From positions 1,240,001 through 1,304,000 of the forward strand of contig NZ_AP025506.1 in assembly GCF_024347595.1 (NCBI RefSeq): a stretch of 64,000 bases of DNA. Direction: 5' to 3'. The stretch comes from Vibrio pomeroyi. Its GTDB lineage: Bacteria > Pseudomonadota > Gammaproteobacteria > Enterobacterales > Vibrionaceae. Under the pieces are notes generated by a model. That model had not been told where the DNA came from, searched no databases, and saw only the letters and a list, made by a program, of their open reading frames with translations. A program made the position numbers and the translations under genes. Each line of letters begins with the position of its first letter. Position 1 is the first letter of the stretch. Below, in pieces: positions 17,014 to 27,500 of this stretch.

Positions 17014-17962
17014 ACCATTCCTTCCTTACCAGTGGATTGACCATCGCGCCCAATAGATCGGACAGAATGTTCGCAGTCAAAACCAGAGTTGCCACCACAA
17101 TTACGCCCGCTTGAATTGACACATAATCTTGATTAGACAGAGCATCTAATAACCAGCGGCCAATGCCCGGCCAGTTAAAAATCGATTCGGTAATGATCGC
17201 GAGCGTTAACATACTCGATAGCTGAACGCCGACCTTAGGAATAATCGGTGGAATCGCATTTCTTAACACGTGCTGAGTGATGATCTCTCTTGTTGAAAGA
17301 CCTTTTATTCGTGCCGCACGAATGTAGTTTTGAGTCATCACCTCTGCTACCGACGCGCGCATAAGTCGGATAACCTGCGTCGTTGGCGCGAGTGCTAAAA
17401 CAAGACAAGGCAGTGCCATATGTTCGATAACGCTTTGCAATGCATGTGCTCGGTAGCGACCTTCAGCAAAAAAAGCATCAATCATCGCGAAGCCAGTCAC
17501 GTGCTCAATCTCGTAAAGTAGATCGTATCGACCGCCAACAGGGAACATCTCAAAGTGCAGTGAGAACACCATGATCATCAATAGTGCGACCCAAAATATA
17601 GGTGCCGAGTAGCCTGCCATTGAGGTGAACGAGATAGTAGTATCGACAAATTTACCTTGTCTCATACCCGCGATGGTGCCAAAAGGGATACCGATGAAAA
17701 GCGCTAGTACAAAAGCGAAGAAGCACAGTTCCAGAGTCGCAGGGAACACAACGACTAGTTCATCAATGATGGGCACACCGTGTTTACTCAAACCGAAGTT
17801 GAGCGTCGATAATTCAGTAATATAGCTAATCCAACCGGGCCAGAAATCTTGGATAGCCCAAGGAGAGGTTTGGTCTAATCGAAGTAGTGAAAAGCCAACC
17901 AGAGTCAGAATCGCTAGGGTAATAACGAATAAGTTTATACGTCTTAATGTATACCAAAACAT
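17000..17962 (-). CDS. sapB: Peptide ABC transporter permease SapB
   Basis: An inner-membrane permease of the DppB type with 320 residues and six predicted helices, the first at residues 10-28. The EAA loop region around AARIKGLSTREII (about residues 215-227) is characteristic of the family. It forms the translocation pathway with SapC. Its start overlaps the sapA stop codon (TAATG arrangement), placing it second in the operon. Confidence 0.92.
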   Translation of the reverse strand: MFWYTLRRINLFVITLAILTLVGFSLLRLDQTSPWAIQDFWPGWISYITELSTLNFGLSKHGVPIIDELVVVFPATLELCFFAFVLALFIGIPFGTIAGMRQGKFVDTTISFTSMAGYSAPIFWVALLMIMVFSLHFEMFPVGGRYDLLYEIEHVTGFAMIDAFFAEGRYRAHALQSVIEHMALPCLVLALAPTTQVIRLMRASVAEVMTQNYIRAARIKGLSTREIITQHVLRNAIPPIIPKVGVQLSSMLTLAIITESIFNWPGIGRWLLDALSNQDYVSIQAGVIVVATLVLTANILSDLLGAMVNPLVRKEWYANK

Positions 17963-19584
17963 TAGCGCACCTCTCTTCTGACTTGATCAAAAGGTTGGGC
18001 ATTGAATGGGCTCTGTTTAAAGCCGGTTAGCGAACGATCGTGAACTCGGAATTGCACGCCATGCGCCAGAGGAATTACAGGAACTTCTTCGTTGAGAATG
18101 TTTTGCGCTTGTCGATACAAGTTCACACGGTGCCTTTGTTGATTGATCTCTAATGCTAAATCCAGAAGGAAATCAAAGTCTGAATTACACCACATAGAGA
18201 CGTTTAACCCTGCGCGTTCAGAACTGCAAGAGAGCAGGGGACGTAAGAAGTTGTCAGGATCGCCCGTGTTGCCAATCCAACCTGTAAGAAGCAAGTCTGT
18301 TGAAGCAATGGATGACAGTTGAGTACGATCGAATCGGTCGTCGGTATAGAGTTTCAGTTCGATACCAATGTCAGCCAAGTTTGCTTGAATCAATTCTGCC
18401 GTTTTTCGTGGGCTTGGGTTGTAGGCGCGAGGCTCTAAAGGTACCCACATTGAAAGTTCTAACCCCGGTTCAACACCTGCTTCTTTCAACAGTGCCACAG
18501 CGTAGTTTCGATCGTAGCGAACTTGAACGCTGTCTTTTTGGTGGGCCCAAGAGGTTGGTGGCAACAAGGTATAAGCTTTGGTGCCTGTACCGTAATAAAC
18601 AGAATCGAGAATGTTCTGGCGGTTGATCGCCAAGTTCAATGCTTTACGGACTCGCGAATCACGTAAGGCTGGGTGTTCAGTGTTTAGCGCAATAAAAGAA
18701 ACATTAACCGCAGGCGTTGCGGAAATCTGTAACTCTTCATGAGCTTGAATAATCGGGATTTGACTTGAAATCGGTGAGTTCAGCACGTCACATTCGTTGC
18801 GAAGAAGCTTAGCAAGTGTACCTGTTCCACGTTGTGAGGTGTCGAACACAACTTGGTCCATTTGAACGTCACCTTTCCAGTAATGCTTGTTCTTTTTCAA
18901 GCGCACTAGATCGTTGATCTGGTATTCATCTAAGTAGAAAGGACCAGTGCCTACTGGCTTAGAATCAATTTGGTTTTTCTCATCCGCAGCAACGAGCTTA
19001 TTAGCGTATTCTTTGGAGTGAATGACCGCGTAGCTGGTGGCTATGTTATTAAGGAATGAATTGTCAGGGCGACTTAATTGGAATTTAACCGAAAGGTCAT
19101 CGACTGCAGTAATGTCGACAATCAGGTTTTTGAAATCAATACCCGCAAACCATGGATATAAGCCACCACCCACATAGTGAAATGGGTTCGAGCTATCGAT
19201 GATGCGTTCGAAACTAAAGACCACGTCTTGCGCATTCATGCTACGAGTTGGAGTAAACCAATCTGTGGTTTGAAACTCAACATTAGGGCGCAATGTGAAA
19301 GTGTACTCAGTACCTGATTTATCGACAGACCAGCTCGTTGCCAAGTTCTGTTGTGGTCGGTAAGTCATAGGATCAAGCGTTAGCAAGGTATCGAAGATTT
19401 GAGGGCTCAGCGATTCTGCGGTAATGCCACTATCAACCAATTGTGGGTTGAAGGTACTAGGGTTACCTTGGCCGCAATAAATGAAGCCTTTTTCACGGAT
19501 CTGTTCGTGATCCACACTCTCACCACATCCGGCTAAAAAGCTCAGCGTGCAGATGCTCAGTGATAGTCTTATTAGTGCTTTCAT
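17962..19584 (-). CDS. sapA: Periplasmic peptide-binding lipoprotein SapA
   Basis: This substrate-binding component of the Sap importer is an SBP_bac_5 (OppA/DppA-like) protein of 540 residues. The signal peptide ends in the lipobox LAGC with the lipid-carrying cysteine at about residue 20; many SapA proteins have a plain signal peptide, so membrane anchoring is a detail worth noting. The family pattern of ALNLAINRQNI near residue 315 is visible. It heads the sapABCDF operon, 102 bases downstream of pspF on the same strand, with no strong terminator between them, so read-through from pspF is possible. Confidence 0.92.
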   Translation of the reverse strand: MKALIRLSLSICTLSFLAGCGESVDHEQIREKGFIYCGQGNPSTFNPQLVDSGITAESLSPQIFDTLLTLDPMTYRPQQNLATSWSVDKSGTEYTFTLRPNVEFQTTDWFTPTRSMNAQDVVFSFERIIDSSNPFHYVGGGLYPWFAGIDFKNLIVDITAVDDLSVKFQLSRPDNSFLNNIATSYAVIHSKEYANKLVAADEKNQIDSKPVGTGPFYLDEYQINDLVRLKKNKHYWKGDVQMDQVVFDTSQRGTGTLAKLLRNECDVLNSPISSQIPIIQAHEELQISATPAVNVSFIALNTEHPALRDSRVRKALNLAINRQNILDSVYYGTGTKAYTLLPPTSWAHQKDSVQVRYDRNYAVALLKEAGVEPGLELSMWVPLEPRAYNPSPRKTAELIQANLADIGIELKLYTDDRFDRTQLSSIASTDLLLTGWIGNTGDPDNFLRPLLSCSSERAGLNVSMWCNSDFDFLLDLALEINQQRHRVNLYRQAQNILNEEVPVIPLAHGVQFRVHDRSLTGFKQSPFNAQPFDQVRREVR

Positions 19585-19686
19585 AAAAAGAAATACTTTT
19601 CGAAACGAGGCGTTAGAGGAGCCTCAAGATCCGGACAATTTAACATTTTATTTATTCGGCTCCAAATAATAATCTAGTGTGGGCAG

Positions 19687-20709
19687 CTATTTATCGTTAG
19701 CTTGTCCGACAATCGCGTACTTCCTCACCATTCCTCGTAATTGGTTGTATGTTAACCCGAGTAATTCAGCGGCTTGCTTCTGATTGTACTTGCTCTGTTT
19801 TAAGGCTTGATTGAGTAGTTTGATGTCTTGCTGCTCCTGCCATGCTTTGTAATCCAACGGCAAAGAAAAAGCGCTATCAAATGAAGTATGGCTGTTGGAC
19901 TGAGCATTGCCAGTTTCTGGCGTCGAATCTTGATCTGTTTTCCATGCCGGTTTGAATGGGTTAAACACCAAAGATTCAATAGGATATGGATTCTTACCAT
20001 GCTGGTAGATCGCGCGTTCAATGACGTTTTTCAGCTCTCGCACATTCCCCGGCCAAGAGTACTCCAATAGCGACTCAACGGCTGACGGAGCAAAGCCGAC
20101 AAACAACTCTAATTCCAATTCACGACACATCTTGATGGCGTAGTATTCTGCCAATAACGTGATGTCTTCTTTGCGCTCACGAAGCGGCGGGATAGTAATC
20201 ACATCAAACGCCAATCGATCGAGTAAATCGGCTCTGAACTCGCCTTTTAATGCCATCTCAGGTAAGTCAGCATTGGTTGCACATACCAGTCTTACATTGG
20301 CACTCAAAGCCTTTTGGCCGCCAACACGTTCATATTGTCCGTATTCGATAACACGTAATAATTTTTCTTGAACGGCAAGAGGAGTGGTAGCAAGTTCATC
20401 GAGAAACAGTGTGCCGCCTTCTGCTCTTTCAAAGCGACCTTGATGACGACCTTTCGAACCAGTGAAAGAGCCAGACTCGTGACCAAATAACTCAGAATCA
20501 ATCAAGCCTTCACTGAGTGTTGAACAGTTCAGCGAGATTAAAGGCTGATCCCAGCGTCTTGAAAGGTAATGCAGCCTTTGAGCAATCAACTCTTTACCTG
20601 TACCACGCTCACCAATGATCAGAATGGGTCTTTCGATTGGTGCGAGTTGAGAAACTTTATCTAAAACAGAGAGAAAGCTAGGTGATTCACCAATAAGATT
20701 CTGCTGCAT
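19687..20709 (-). CDS. pspF: Psp operon activator PspF (sigma-54 enhancer-binding protein)
   Basis: PspF activates the sigma-54 promoter of pspA; PspA binds and inhibits it until the membrane is stressed. It lacks a receiver domain and consists of the AAA+ domain plus a C-terminal Fis-type helix-turn-helix (about residues 300-335). Walker A is GERGTGKE (about residue 30), Walker B GTLFLDE (about residue 97). The sigma-54 contact loop, normally GAFTGA, reads GSFTGS here. I chose the ATG at 20709 because of an AAGGA site and agreement with the E. coli N-terminus; an ATG at 20748 would add 13 residues. It is divergent from pspA and upstream of sapA. Confidence 0.93.
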   Translation of the reverse strand: MQQNLIGESPSFLSVLDKVSQLAPIERPILIIGERGTGKELIAQRLHYLSRRWDQPLISLNCSTLSEGLIDSELFGHESGSFTGSKGRHQGRFERAEGGTLFLDELATTPLAVQEKLLRVIEYGQYERVGGQKALSANVRLVCATNADLPEMALKGEFRADLLDRLAFDVITIPPLRERKEDITLLAEYYAIKMCRELELELFVGFAPSAVESLLEYSWPGNVRELKNVIERAIYQHGKNPYPIESLVFNPFKPAWKTDQDSTPETGNAQSNSHTSFDSAFSLPLDYKAWQEQQDIKLLNQALKQSKYNQKQAAELLGLTYNQLRGMVRKYAIVGQANDK

Positions 20710-20857
20710 AGTGGGTCCTTGTGTGAGCTGAGCACTGATGGAGTTCATTTAAAGGCTGTAGTGGTGAAAAATACCAATACTTGGCTAAATTCATCATAGC
20801 ATGTATCGAGTTAATCACCATTTTATTGTAAGTGTCTGATAATAAAAGGCTTAAAAG

Positions 20858-20874
20858 TTGGCACGCTACTTGGA
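20858..20874 (+). promoter_or_regulatory. Sigma-54 promoter of pspABC
   Basis: TTGGCACG-N4-TTGGA has the correct spacing between the -24 GG and the -12 element; the -12 reads TTGG rather than TTGC. It predicts a transcript start near 20885, about 97 bases before pspA. PspF binding sites should lie upstream, toward pspF. Confidence 0.75.
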
Positions 20875-20981
20875 TTAGTTATGGTAGGTTTAACAACAAA
20901 CGTAAATTTGTGAGCAAGTGGATTGAGAGTCTAATGACGATTTAAAACGCATTTGCCATCATTGTAATTAAGGAGTTCCTC

Positions 20982-21653
20982 ATGGGTATTTTTTCTCGCT
21001 TTGCAGACATTGTAAATTCAAACATCAGTGCACTATTAGATAAGGCTGAAGATCCTGAAAAGATGATTCGCCTGATTATCCAAGAAATGGAAGATACGCT
21101 GGTTGAGGTTCGCACTAACTCAGCAAAAGCCATCGCAGACAAGAAAGAGCTAGCACGCAAAGTTGAAGCTATCGAAACTCAGATTCTAGATTGGCAAAAT
21201 AAAGCGACACTAGCGCTAACTAAACAACGCGAAGATCTGGCGAGAGCAGCTCTGATTGAAAAGCAAAAACTTGAAGACATCATCAAGAGCCTGCACACTG
21301 AGCAAACTTTGGTTCATGAAACCATCGAGAAGCTAACCAGTGAGATTGGCAAGCTAGAAACTAAAATTGCAGAAACTCGTGCCAAGCAGCAAGCATTGAT
21401 GATTCGTAATAATGCTGCGAGCAATCGTCGTGATGTTCAAAAACATCTGCATTCAAGCAAAACCAACGAAGCAATGGCGAAGTTTGAGCAATTCTCGCGT
21501 AAAGTGGATGAATTAGAAGCTGAAGCTGACGTTTACGCAAAAACAGGCAACGCAAAATCTTTAGACCAAGAGTTTGCCGAGCTACAAGCTCAAGATGAAA
21601 TTGAAAAAGAGCTAGCGAAACTGAAGCAACAAGTTGAAAACCGCGATAAATAA
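20982..21653 (+). CDS. pspA: Phage shock protein A (membrane stress effector, PspF inhibitor)
   Basis: PspA is an ESCRT-III-like peripheral membrane protein. It polymerises on damaged inner membrane to limit proton leakage, and in resting cells binds PspF to block transcription. Its 223 residues are almost wholly helical coiled coil, beginning with an amphipathic N-terminal helix ([14 protein letters not shown]) that inserts in membranes. [10 protein letters not shown] (about residues 28-37) is a family hallmark. It has a strong AAGGAG ribosome binding site and is the first gene of pspABC. Confidence 0.96.
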   Translation: MGIFSRFADIVNSNISALLDKAEDPEKMIRLIIQEMEDTLVEVRTNSAKAIADKKELARKVEAIETQILDWQNKATLALTKQREDLARAALIEKQKLEDIIKSLHTEQTLVHETIEKLTSEIGKLETKIAETRAKQQALMIRNNAASNRRDVQKHLHSSKTNEAMAKFEQFSRKVDELEAEADVYAKTGNAKSLDQEFAELQAQDEIEKELAKLKQQVENRDK

Positions 21654-21667
21654 TTTAGGAGTTTTCT

Positions 21668-21901
21668 ATGTCAACATTTCTAATTGCAGGTCCACTGATT
21701 GTCTTCTTAATCTTCGTGGCACCGCTATGGTTATTCTTACATTACCGCAGCAAGAAGAAATCCAGTAACGGTCTTTCAGAAACGGATCTTCAGCGTCTGC
21801 ACAAGCTTTCAGCGCAAGCGGAATCGATGCAAGATCGTGTGAAAACACTAGAAAAAATACTGGATGCGGAGTCGCCTAACTGGAGACGAAACTATGAGTA
21901 G
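21668..21901 (+). CDS. pspB: Phage shock protein B
   Basis: A 77-residue inner-membrane protein with one N-terminal helix (about residues 4-26) and a cytoplasmic helical tail. Together with PspC it senses envelope stress and pulls PspA away from PspF. It lies 14 bases after pspA and overlaps the start of pspC (ATGAGTAG). Confidence 0.93.
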   Translation: MSTFLIAGPLIVFLIFVAPLWLFLHYRSKKKSSNGLSETDLQRLHKLSAQAESMQDRVKTLEKILDAESPNWRRNYE

Positions 21902-22280
21902 AGAACTGTATCGCGACCCAATCAACGGAAAATTGTCTGGCGTGTGTGCGGGCTTAGCGAACTACTTTGGGCTTGAAGTTTGGCTGGTTCGAATCTTAGT
22001 TATCTCTGCAGCACTGCTTGGTGGTAGTTTTCTTGTCTTGTTAGCGTATTTAGCTTTGACATTTATGCTTGAAAAACAACCACCTCAGTATGTGGATGAG
22101 ATGAAAGCCAAACAAGAGCATACGCTGAAGCAAAAGCCTTGGGAAAAAGGGCAAACAGCAGAGTCTTTACTGGGCACTTTAGAGGGTGATTTCCAGAAGT
22201 TAGAGACCAGTGTCCGCAACATGGAAGCTTATGTCACCTCAGACACGTTTAAAGTGAATCGTGAATTTAAGAACATGTAG
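21894..22280 (+). CDS. pspC: Phage shock protein C
   Basis: PspC is the membrane partner of PspB in stress signalling. The family stretch NGKLSGVCAGLANYFG (about residues 11-26) precedes a hydrophobic region (residues 33-58). The cytoplasmic C-terminus is helical. I chose the ATG at 21894, which overlaps the pspB stop and has a GGAG site; 128 residues is close to the family's usual 120. It is the last gene of the operon, with a terminator at 22304-22346. Confidence 0.93.
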   Translation: MSRELYRDPINGKLSGVCAGLANYFGLEVWLVRILVISAALLGGSFLVLLAYLALTFMLEKQPPQYVDEMKAKQEHTLKQKPWEKGQTAESLLGTLEGDFQKLETSVRNMEAYVTSDTFKVNREFKNM

Positions 22281-22303
22281 CGCTAAAACCTAAAAAAGAT
22301 TAG

Positions 22304-22346
22304 ATAACGGTTTAGGAAAATTTATTCCAAGCCGTTATTTTTTTTA
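22304..22346 (+). terminator. Intrinsic terminator of pspABC
   Basis: The stem ATAACGG (22304-22310) pairs with CCGTTAT (22332-22338), extended by weaker inner pairs, and eight Ts follow. Confidence 0.8.
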
Positions 22347-22438
22347 ATAATTTTCTCTAAATAAATCTTACGCCGACTGGTAAGTTACATGCGATTAATC
22401 TATGTTATAAAAATATTTATAGATATGGATGATCACCA

Positions 22439-23473
22439 ATGTATAGAGCCTCCCTTGTCCTATTGACAGCCATAGCTGGGTTGTCTGGGTGTGGTAAGGA
22501 GCTTCCTCCCGTACCTGAGCCTGAATCTAGACCCGCCAAACTCTTCACCGTTTCCGTCGGTAATAATGCCTTTGAACGTAGTTTCCCCGCCACCACAGAA
22601 GCTGGCGATAAAGCCGTTCTTGCGTTTCGTGTTCCTGGGTTACTTCAGACTATCGATGTCACATCGGGTCAACAGGTTACCAAAGGTGACAAACTTGCAA
22701 CGCTTAACCCTGATGAATATCAGCTGTTAGAAAAGCAAGCGAGAGCCAACTTTAAACTTGCCGATGTTCAATACCAACGTTCGATCAAGCTGCGTAAAGA
22801 TCGAGTGGTTTCAGAGCAAGATTTCGACCAAGCGAAAGCGAATCACAACTCGGCTAAAGCTGTCTTGAACCAAGCTAAAGCTAACCTGCGTTACACCACT
22901 CTGGTTGCGCCTTACGATGGAACGATCTCCATCATTCCTGCTGAAAACCATGAATACATCGCCGCGAAACAAGGTGTGATGAATATTCAAACTAATCAGA
23001 TTCTTAAAGTCGTCTTCTTATTACCCGACCAACTTATCACGCGCTTTTCTTCAGGGTTTGAAACCGATGCAACCATGGTATTTGATGCGTTTCCTGAGAA
23101 CCCTTACGTTTTGACCTTCCAAGAAGTTGATACCGAAGCGGATCCAAAAACGGGTTCATACAAGGTAACCATGGTTATGGAAAGACCAACCGATATCGGT
23201 ATTTTACCGGGCATGTCTGGCACGGTAAGACTTGTTTCTGCGCAAGCTGCTGCGACCAAAATCCCTACGTCAGCAATGATAACTGACGGCGATGATGTGT
23301 CGGTATGGCGTGTAAACAACGATGGAATTGTTGAGAATGTAGCAATCGTCATTGATGAAAAACGCCATATCGTCTCTGGGCTGAATGATGGAGACCGCAT
23401 TGTCACTTCTGGCGTTAATGGTCTTGAGCCGGGCGTAAAAGTCCGAGAGTGGATCAAGGAAAGGGGGCTATAA
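22439..23473 (+). CDS. RND efflux periplasmic adaptor lipoprotein, first of two
   Basis: A membrane-fusion protein that links an inner-membrane RND pump to an outer-membrane channel. The N-terminal lipobox LSGC puts the acylated cysteine at about residue 18. The barrel-sandwich/hairpin order of HlyD-type adaptors is visible: AFRVPGLLQ with a lipoyl half (about residues 60-75), a coiled-coil hairpin (about 95-150), the second lipoyl half TTLVAPYDGTIS (about 155-166) and a C-terminal membrane-proximal domain. It is one base away from the second adaptor gene. The unit resembles what I recall as vexIJK of V. cholerae, also next to psp; this gene would be vexI. Confidence 0.87.
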   Translation: MYRASLVLLTAIAGLSGCGKELPPVPEPESRPAKLFTVSVGNNAFERSFPATTEAGDKAVLAFRVPGLLQTIDVTSGQQVTKGDKLATLNPDEYQLLEKQARANFKLADVQYQRSIKLRKDRVVSEQDFDQAKANHNSAKAVLNQAKANLRYTTLVAPYDGTISIIPAENHEYIAAKQGVMNIQTNQILKVVFLLPDQLITRFSSGFETDATMVFDAFPENPYVLTFQEVDTEADPKTGSYKVTMVMERPTDIGILPGMSGTVRLVSAQAAATKIPTSAMITDGDDVSVWRVNNDGIVENVAIVIDEKRHIVSGLNDGDRIVTSGVNGLEPGVKVREWIKERGL

Positions 23474-23474
23474 C

Positions 23475-24560
23475 ATGAAAACACTTAAAGTGGCCGCAGG
23501 ACTGTCGTGTTTAGCCTTACTGACAGCTTGTGAAGATAAACAAGTGGTAGAAGTGGACAATACACCCTTAGTTAAAGCCGTCGAGATTTCAGTCATTGAT
23601 TTTAGCGACAAGCTCTATTTCCCAGCGGTCGCAAATGCGGCTGAGAAAGCTCACCTTAGTTTCCGAGTGGCGGGGGAAATCTATAAGCTTGATGTTAAAG
23701 AAGGCGAACGTGTTTCTGCTGGTGACATCATTGCAGAGCTTGACCCGACCGATTATCAATTGGATGTGGACAACGCTCAGGCGCGTTACACGGTAATCAA
23801 CAGCCAATACAGACGTTCAAGTCCGTTGGTGAAGAAAGGGCTATTGGCGAAATCGCAGTTCGATGAAATCGCCGCGCAACGTCAGATCGCTTATGCCGAA
23901 TTAGAGCTTGCGAAACTGCGTTTGTCTTTCACTAATCTTCGTGCCCCAGTTGATGGGATTATCTCTCGCGTGAGTGTCGACCAATATGAAAATATTCAGG
24001 TTGGCCAACAGATTGTGAACATTCACAGTGTCGAGGATGTCGAAGTTGTCATTCAGCTCCCTGACCAAATCTATGTGAATCAACCTAATGAGACGCTACT
24101 GTCGAATGTTGAAGCTGTGGTGAGAGTGCCAAGCGGCAATGAATACACAGCAGGTATTAAAGAGTTCACCACTGAGCCGGACCCAAGTACGGGTACCTTC
24201 ACGGTGACACTAGCTTTGCCGATGCCAGAAGACGATTTGATTCTTGATGGTATGGCCGTTGATGTGACCTCAAACGGGCGAGATATCGGTTTGGAGCTAA
24301 AAGCTGGCGTACTTATCCCGATCGAAGCGGTATTCAATGCAGACGGTGATGAACTGGATCGTAAAAACTCTTATGTGTGGGTTCTTAACGATGACAAGAC
24401 AGTCTCGAAACAACAAGTCGTGTTAGGAAAAGCAAACCAGAAAACATTGCAGATAATGAAAGGATTAGAAATGGGGCAGCATGTCGTTGTTGCAGGCGTA
24501 TCGCGATTGCGAGATGGGATGACAGTGGAAGTATTGTCTCAGGAGACGAACAATGAGTGA
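23475..24560 (+). CDS. RND efflux periplasmic adaptor lipoprotein, second of two
   Basis: The second HlyD-type adaptor of the same operon, 361 residues. The lipobox LTAC places the lipidated cysteine at about residue 19. SFRVAGEIYKLDV (about 57-69) and the second lipoyl half TNLRAPVDGIIS (about 152-163) flank a short coiled coil. It is similar in layout but clearly different in sequence from the first adaptor, so the two may form a mixed hexamer. Its last 8 bases overlap the pump gene. By position it corresponds to vexJ. Confidence 0.87.
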   Translation: MKTLKVAAGLSCLALLTACEDKQVVEVDNTPLVKAVEISVIDFSDKLYFPAVANAAEKAHLSFRVAGEIYKLDVKEGERVSAGDIIAELDPTDYQLDVDNAQARYTVINSQYRRSSPLVKKGLLAKSQFDEIAAQRQIAYAELELAKLRLSFTNLRAPVDGIISRVSVDQYENIQVGQQIVNIHSVEDVEVVIQLPDQIYVNQPNETLLSNVEAVVRVPSGNEYTAGIKEFTTEPDPSTGTFTVTLALPMPEDDLILDGMAVDVTSNGRDIGLELKAGVLIPIEAVFNADGDELDRKNSYVWVLNDDKTVSKQQVVLGKANQKTLQIMKGLEMGQHVVVAGVSRLRDGMTVEVLSQETNNE

Positions 24561-27500
24561 AGTGAATAACAAGCCTCAAAATGACGATCAACAGGGTGAT
24601 GATCAGATCACAGGTGTTGCTTCTTACTTTATACGTAACAAAGTCATTAGCTGGATGCTATCTCTGATCTTTCTTATTGGTGGTGTTTCTGCATTCTTTG
24701 GTTTGGGTCGTCTAGAAGATCCTGCCTTCACTATCAAAGATGCAATGGTTGTAACCTCTTACCCTGGGGCGACCCCTCAGCAAGTGGAAGAGGAAGTGAC
24801 CTATCCATTAGAGAAAGCGATTCAACAGCTTACTTATGTAGACGAAGTGAACTCTATCTCAAGCCGTGGCCTGTCGCAGGTAACGGTAACGATGAAGAAT
24901 AACTACGGCCCCGATGATCTTCCGCAAATATGGGATGAACTTCGTCGAAAAGTGAATGATTTGAAGGTCGAATTGCCGCCGGGCGTAAATGACCCTCAAG
25001 TTATTGATGATTTCGGTGACGTTTACGGTATTTTGCTCGCGGTAACGGGCGATGGCTACAGTTACAAAGAGCTGCTGGATTACATCGATTACCTAAGGCG
25101 AGAGCTGGAGTTGGTTGATGGGGTCAGTAAGGTCTCCGTTTCTGGTCAACAACAAGAGCAAGTATTCATTGAGATATCGATGAAGCGGATAAGCTCCTTA
25201 GGTCTGTCTCCAAGCACGGTATTTAATCTTTTATCGACTCAAAACATTGTATCAAGTGCCGGTGCGGTAAGAATTGGCGACGAATACATTCGCATCCATC
25301 CAACGGGTGAGTTTCAGAATGTTGAACAGCTCGGCGATTTGATTCTAACTGAAGGCGGTGCTCAAGGTCTTATCTATTTGAAAGACGTAGCTGACGTTAC
25401 TCGTGGCTACGTTGAAGTACCGAGCAACATCATTGGCTATAACGGTAAACTGGCACTCAACCTTGGTGTCTCTTTTGCTCAAGGTGTAAACGTGGTTGCT
25501 GTCGGTGAAGCCTTTGACCGACGACTTGCTGAGCTTAAGTACCAACAACCTGTCGGCATCGATATATCTGAGGTTTATAACCAACCGAAAGAGGTAGATA
25601 AGTCGGTCAGTGGTTTTGTTGTCAGCCTCGGACAAGCGGTTGCGATCGTAATCGTAGTTCTGCTGTTCTTCATGGGGTTACGTTCCGGTCTGTTGATCGG
25701 TTTGATACTGTTGTTGACCGTTTTCGGTACCTTCATTTTCATGCAGTACTTCAAGATTGATCTCCAACGTATTTCATTAGGCGCATTGGTTATCGCCTTG
25801 GGGATGCTGGTGGATAATGCCATTGTGGTGGTGGAAGGGATATTGATCGGCACGCAGAAGGGGCGAACCCGGATGCAGGCCGCCACCGATATCGTTACCC
25901 AAACTAAATGGCCGCTGTTGGGTGCAACCGTTATTGCGGTGACCGCTTTTGCGCCTATCGGTTTGTCTGAAGACTCAACCGGCGAATACTGTGGCACCTT
26001 GTTTACGGTTCTGCTTATCTCGCTCATGTTGAGTTGGTTTACGGCAATCTCAATTACGCCATTCTTTGCTGATATGTTCTTTAAAGGTCAGAAGGTTGAT
26101 CCTGATAACGAAGGCAAAGACCCATACAACGGGATGGTTTTTGTTATCTATAAAAACTTCCTTGAGTTCTGTATGAAGCGTGCGTGGCTAACCATGTTCG
26201 TTCTGATTATTGGTTTGGGTGCGAGTGTTTACGGTTTTGGTTTTGTAAAACAAGCCTTCTTCCCATCTTCTACTACGCCAATGTTCCAAGTGGATGTTTG
26301 GATGCCGGAAGGGACCGATATTCGTGCGACCAACACCAAGCTTAAAGTGCTTGAAGGTTGGTTAGCAGAGCAGGACGAAGTTGAGCACATCACGACGACA
26401 GCAGGTAAAGGTCTACAACGTTTCATGCTGACTTACTCACCAGAGAAAAGTTATAGCGCATACGGCGAGATAACGGTTCGTGTGAAGAGCTATGAAGTGC
26501 TTGAAGGGCTGATGCTGCGTTTCCGTGAACATGTAAATGGTCAGTTCCCTGAGATCGACTACAAGCTGAAACAAATCGAATTAGGCCCTGGTGGCGGTGC
26601 GAAAATTGAAGCGCGAATTGTAGGCTCTGATCCAACGGTATTACGTTCAATTGCAGCCCAAGTGATGGACATCATGCGTGCTGATGATGGTGCATTTAAC
26701 GTTCGTCACGATTGGCGTGAAAGAACTAAGGTGTTAGAGCCTCAGTTCAACGAAAGCCAAGCTCGTCGTTACGGTATTACTAAGTCTGACGTTGATGATT
26801 TCCTGGCGATGTCTTTCTCGGGTAAATCGATTGGTGTGTATCGTGACGGTACTACGCTGATGCCTATCGTGGCTCGTTTACCTGAAGATGAGCGTGTTGA
26901 TATTCGTAACATCGAAGGCATGAAGATTTGGAGCCCAGCACTAAGTGAGTACATCCCACTGCAACAAGTAACGCTAGGTTACGAACTGGAATGGGAAGAC
27001 CCGCTGATCATCCGTAAAAACCGTAAGCGTATGCTGACGGTAATGGCGGATCCTGATCTATTGGGTGAGGAAACGGCTTCGACTCTACAGAAACGCTTAC
27101 AACCACAAATTGAAGCGATTGAGATGCCACCGGGTTACTCATTGGAGTGGGGTGGTGAATATGAGTCGTCGGCAGATGCACAGGCGTCACTGTTTACAAC
27201 CATGCCTCTGGGTTACTTGTTCATGTTCTTGATCACTGTGTTCTTGTTTAACTCGGTGAAAGAGCCTCTGATTGTTTGGTTAACAGTGCCACTCGCCTTG
27301 ATAGGGGTGACGACAGGCTTGTTAGCCTTGAATACACCATTCGGCTTTATGGCGCTGTTGGGCTTCTTGAGTCTATCAGGGATGCTTCTGAAGAACGGTA
27401 TCGTACTGCTTGATCAAATTGAGATTGAGATGAAGTCAGGTAAAGATCCATATGTAGCGGTTGTTGATGCGGCACTGAGTCGTGTTCGTCCGGTATGTAT

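Noticed and set aside
23104..23484. A 126-codon minus-strand frame over the end of the first RND adaptor
   Set aside because: Antisense to a well-supported adaptor gene, with no recognisable protein features.
25575..26027. A 150-codon minus-strand frame inside the RND pump gene
   Set aside because: Antisense to conserved helices of the pump; the long frame reflects codon bias of the pump gene.
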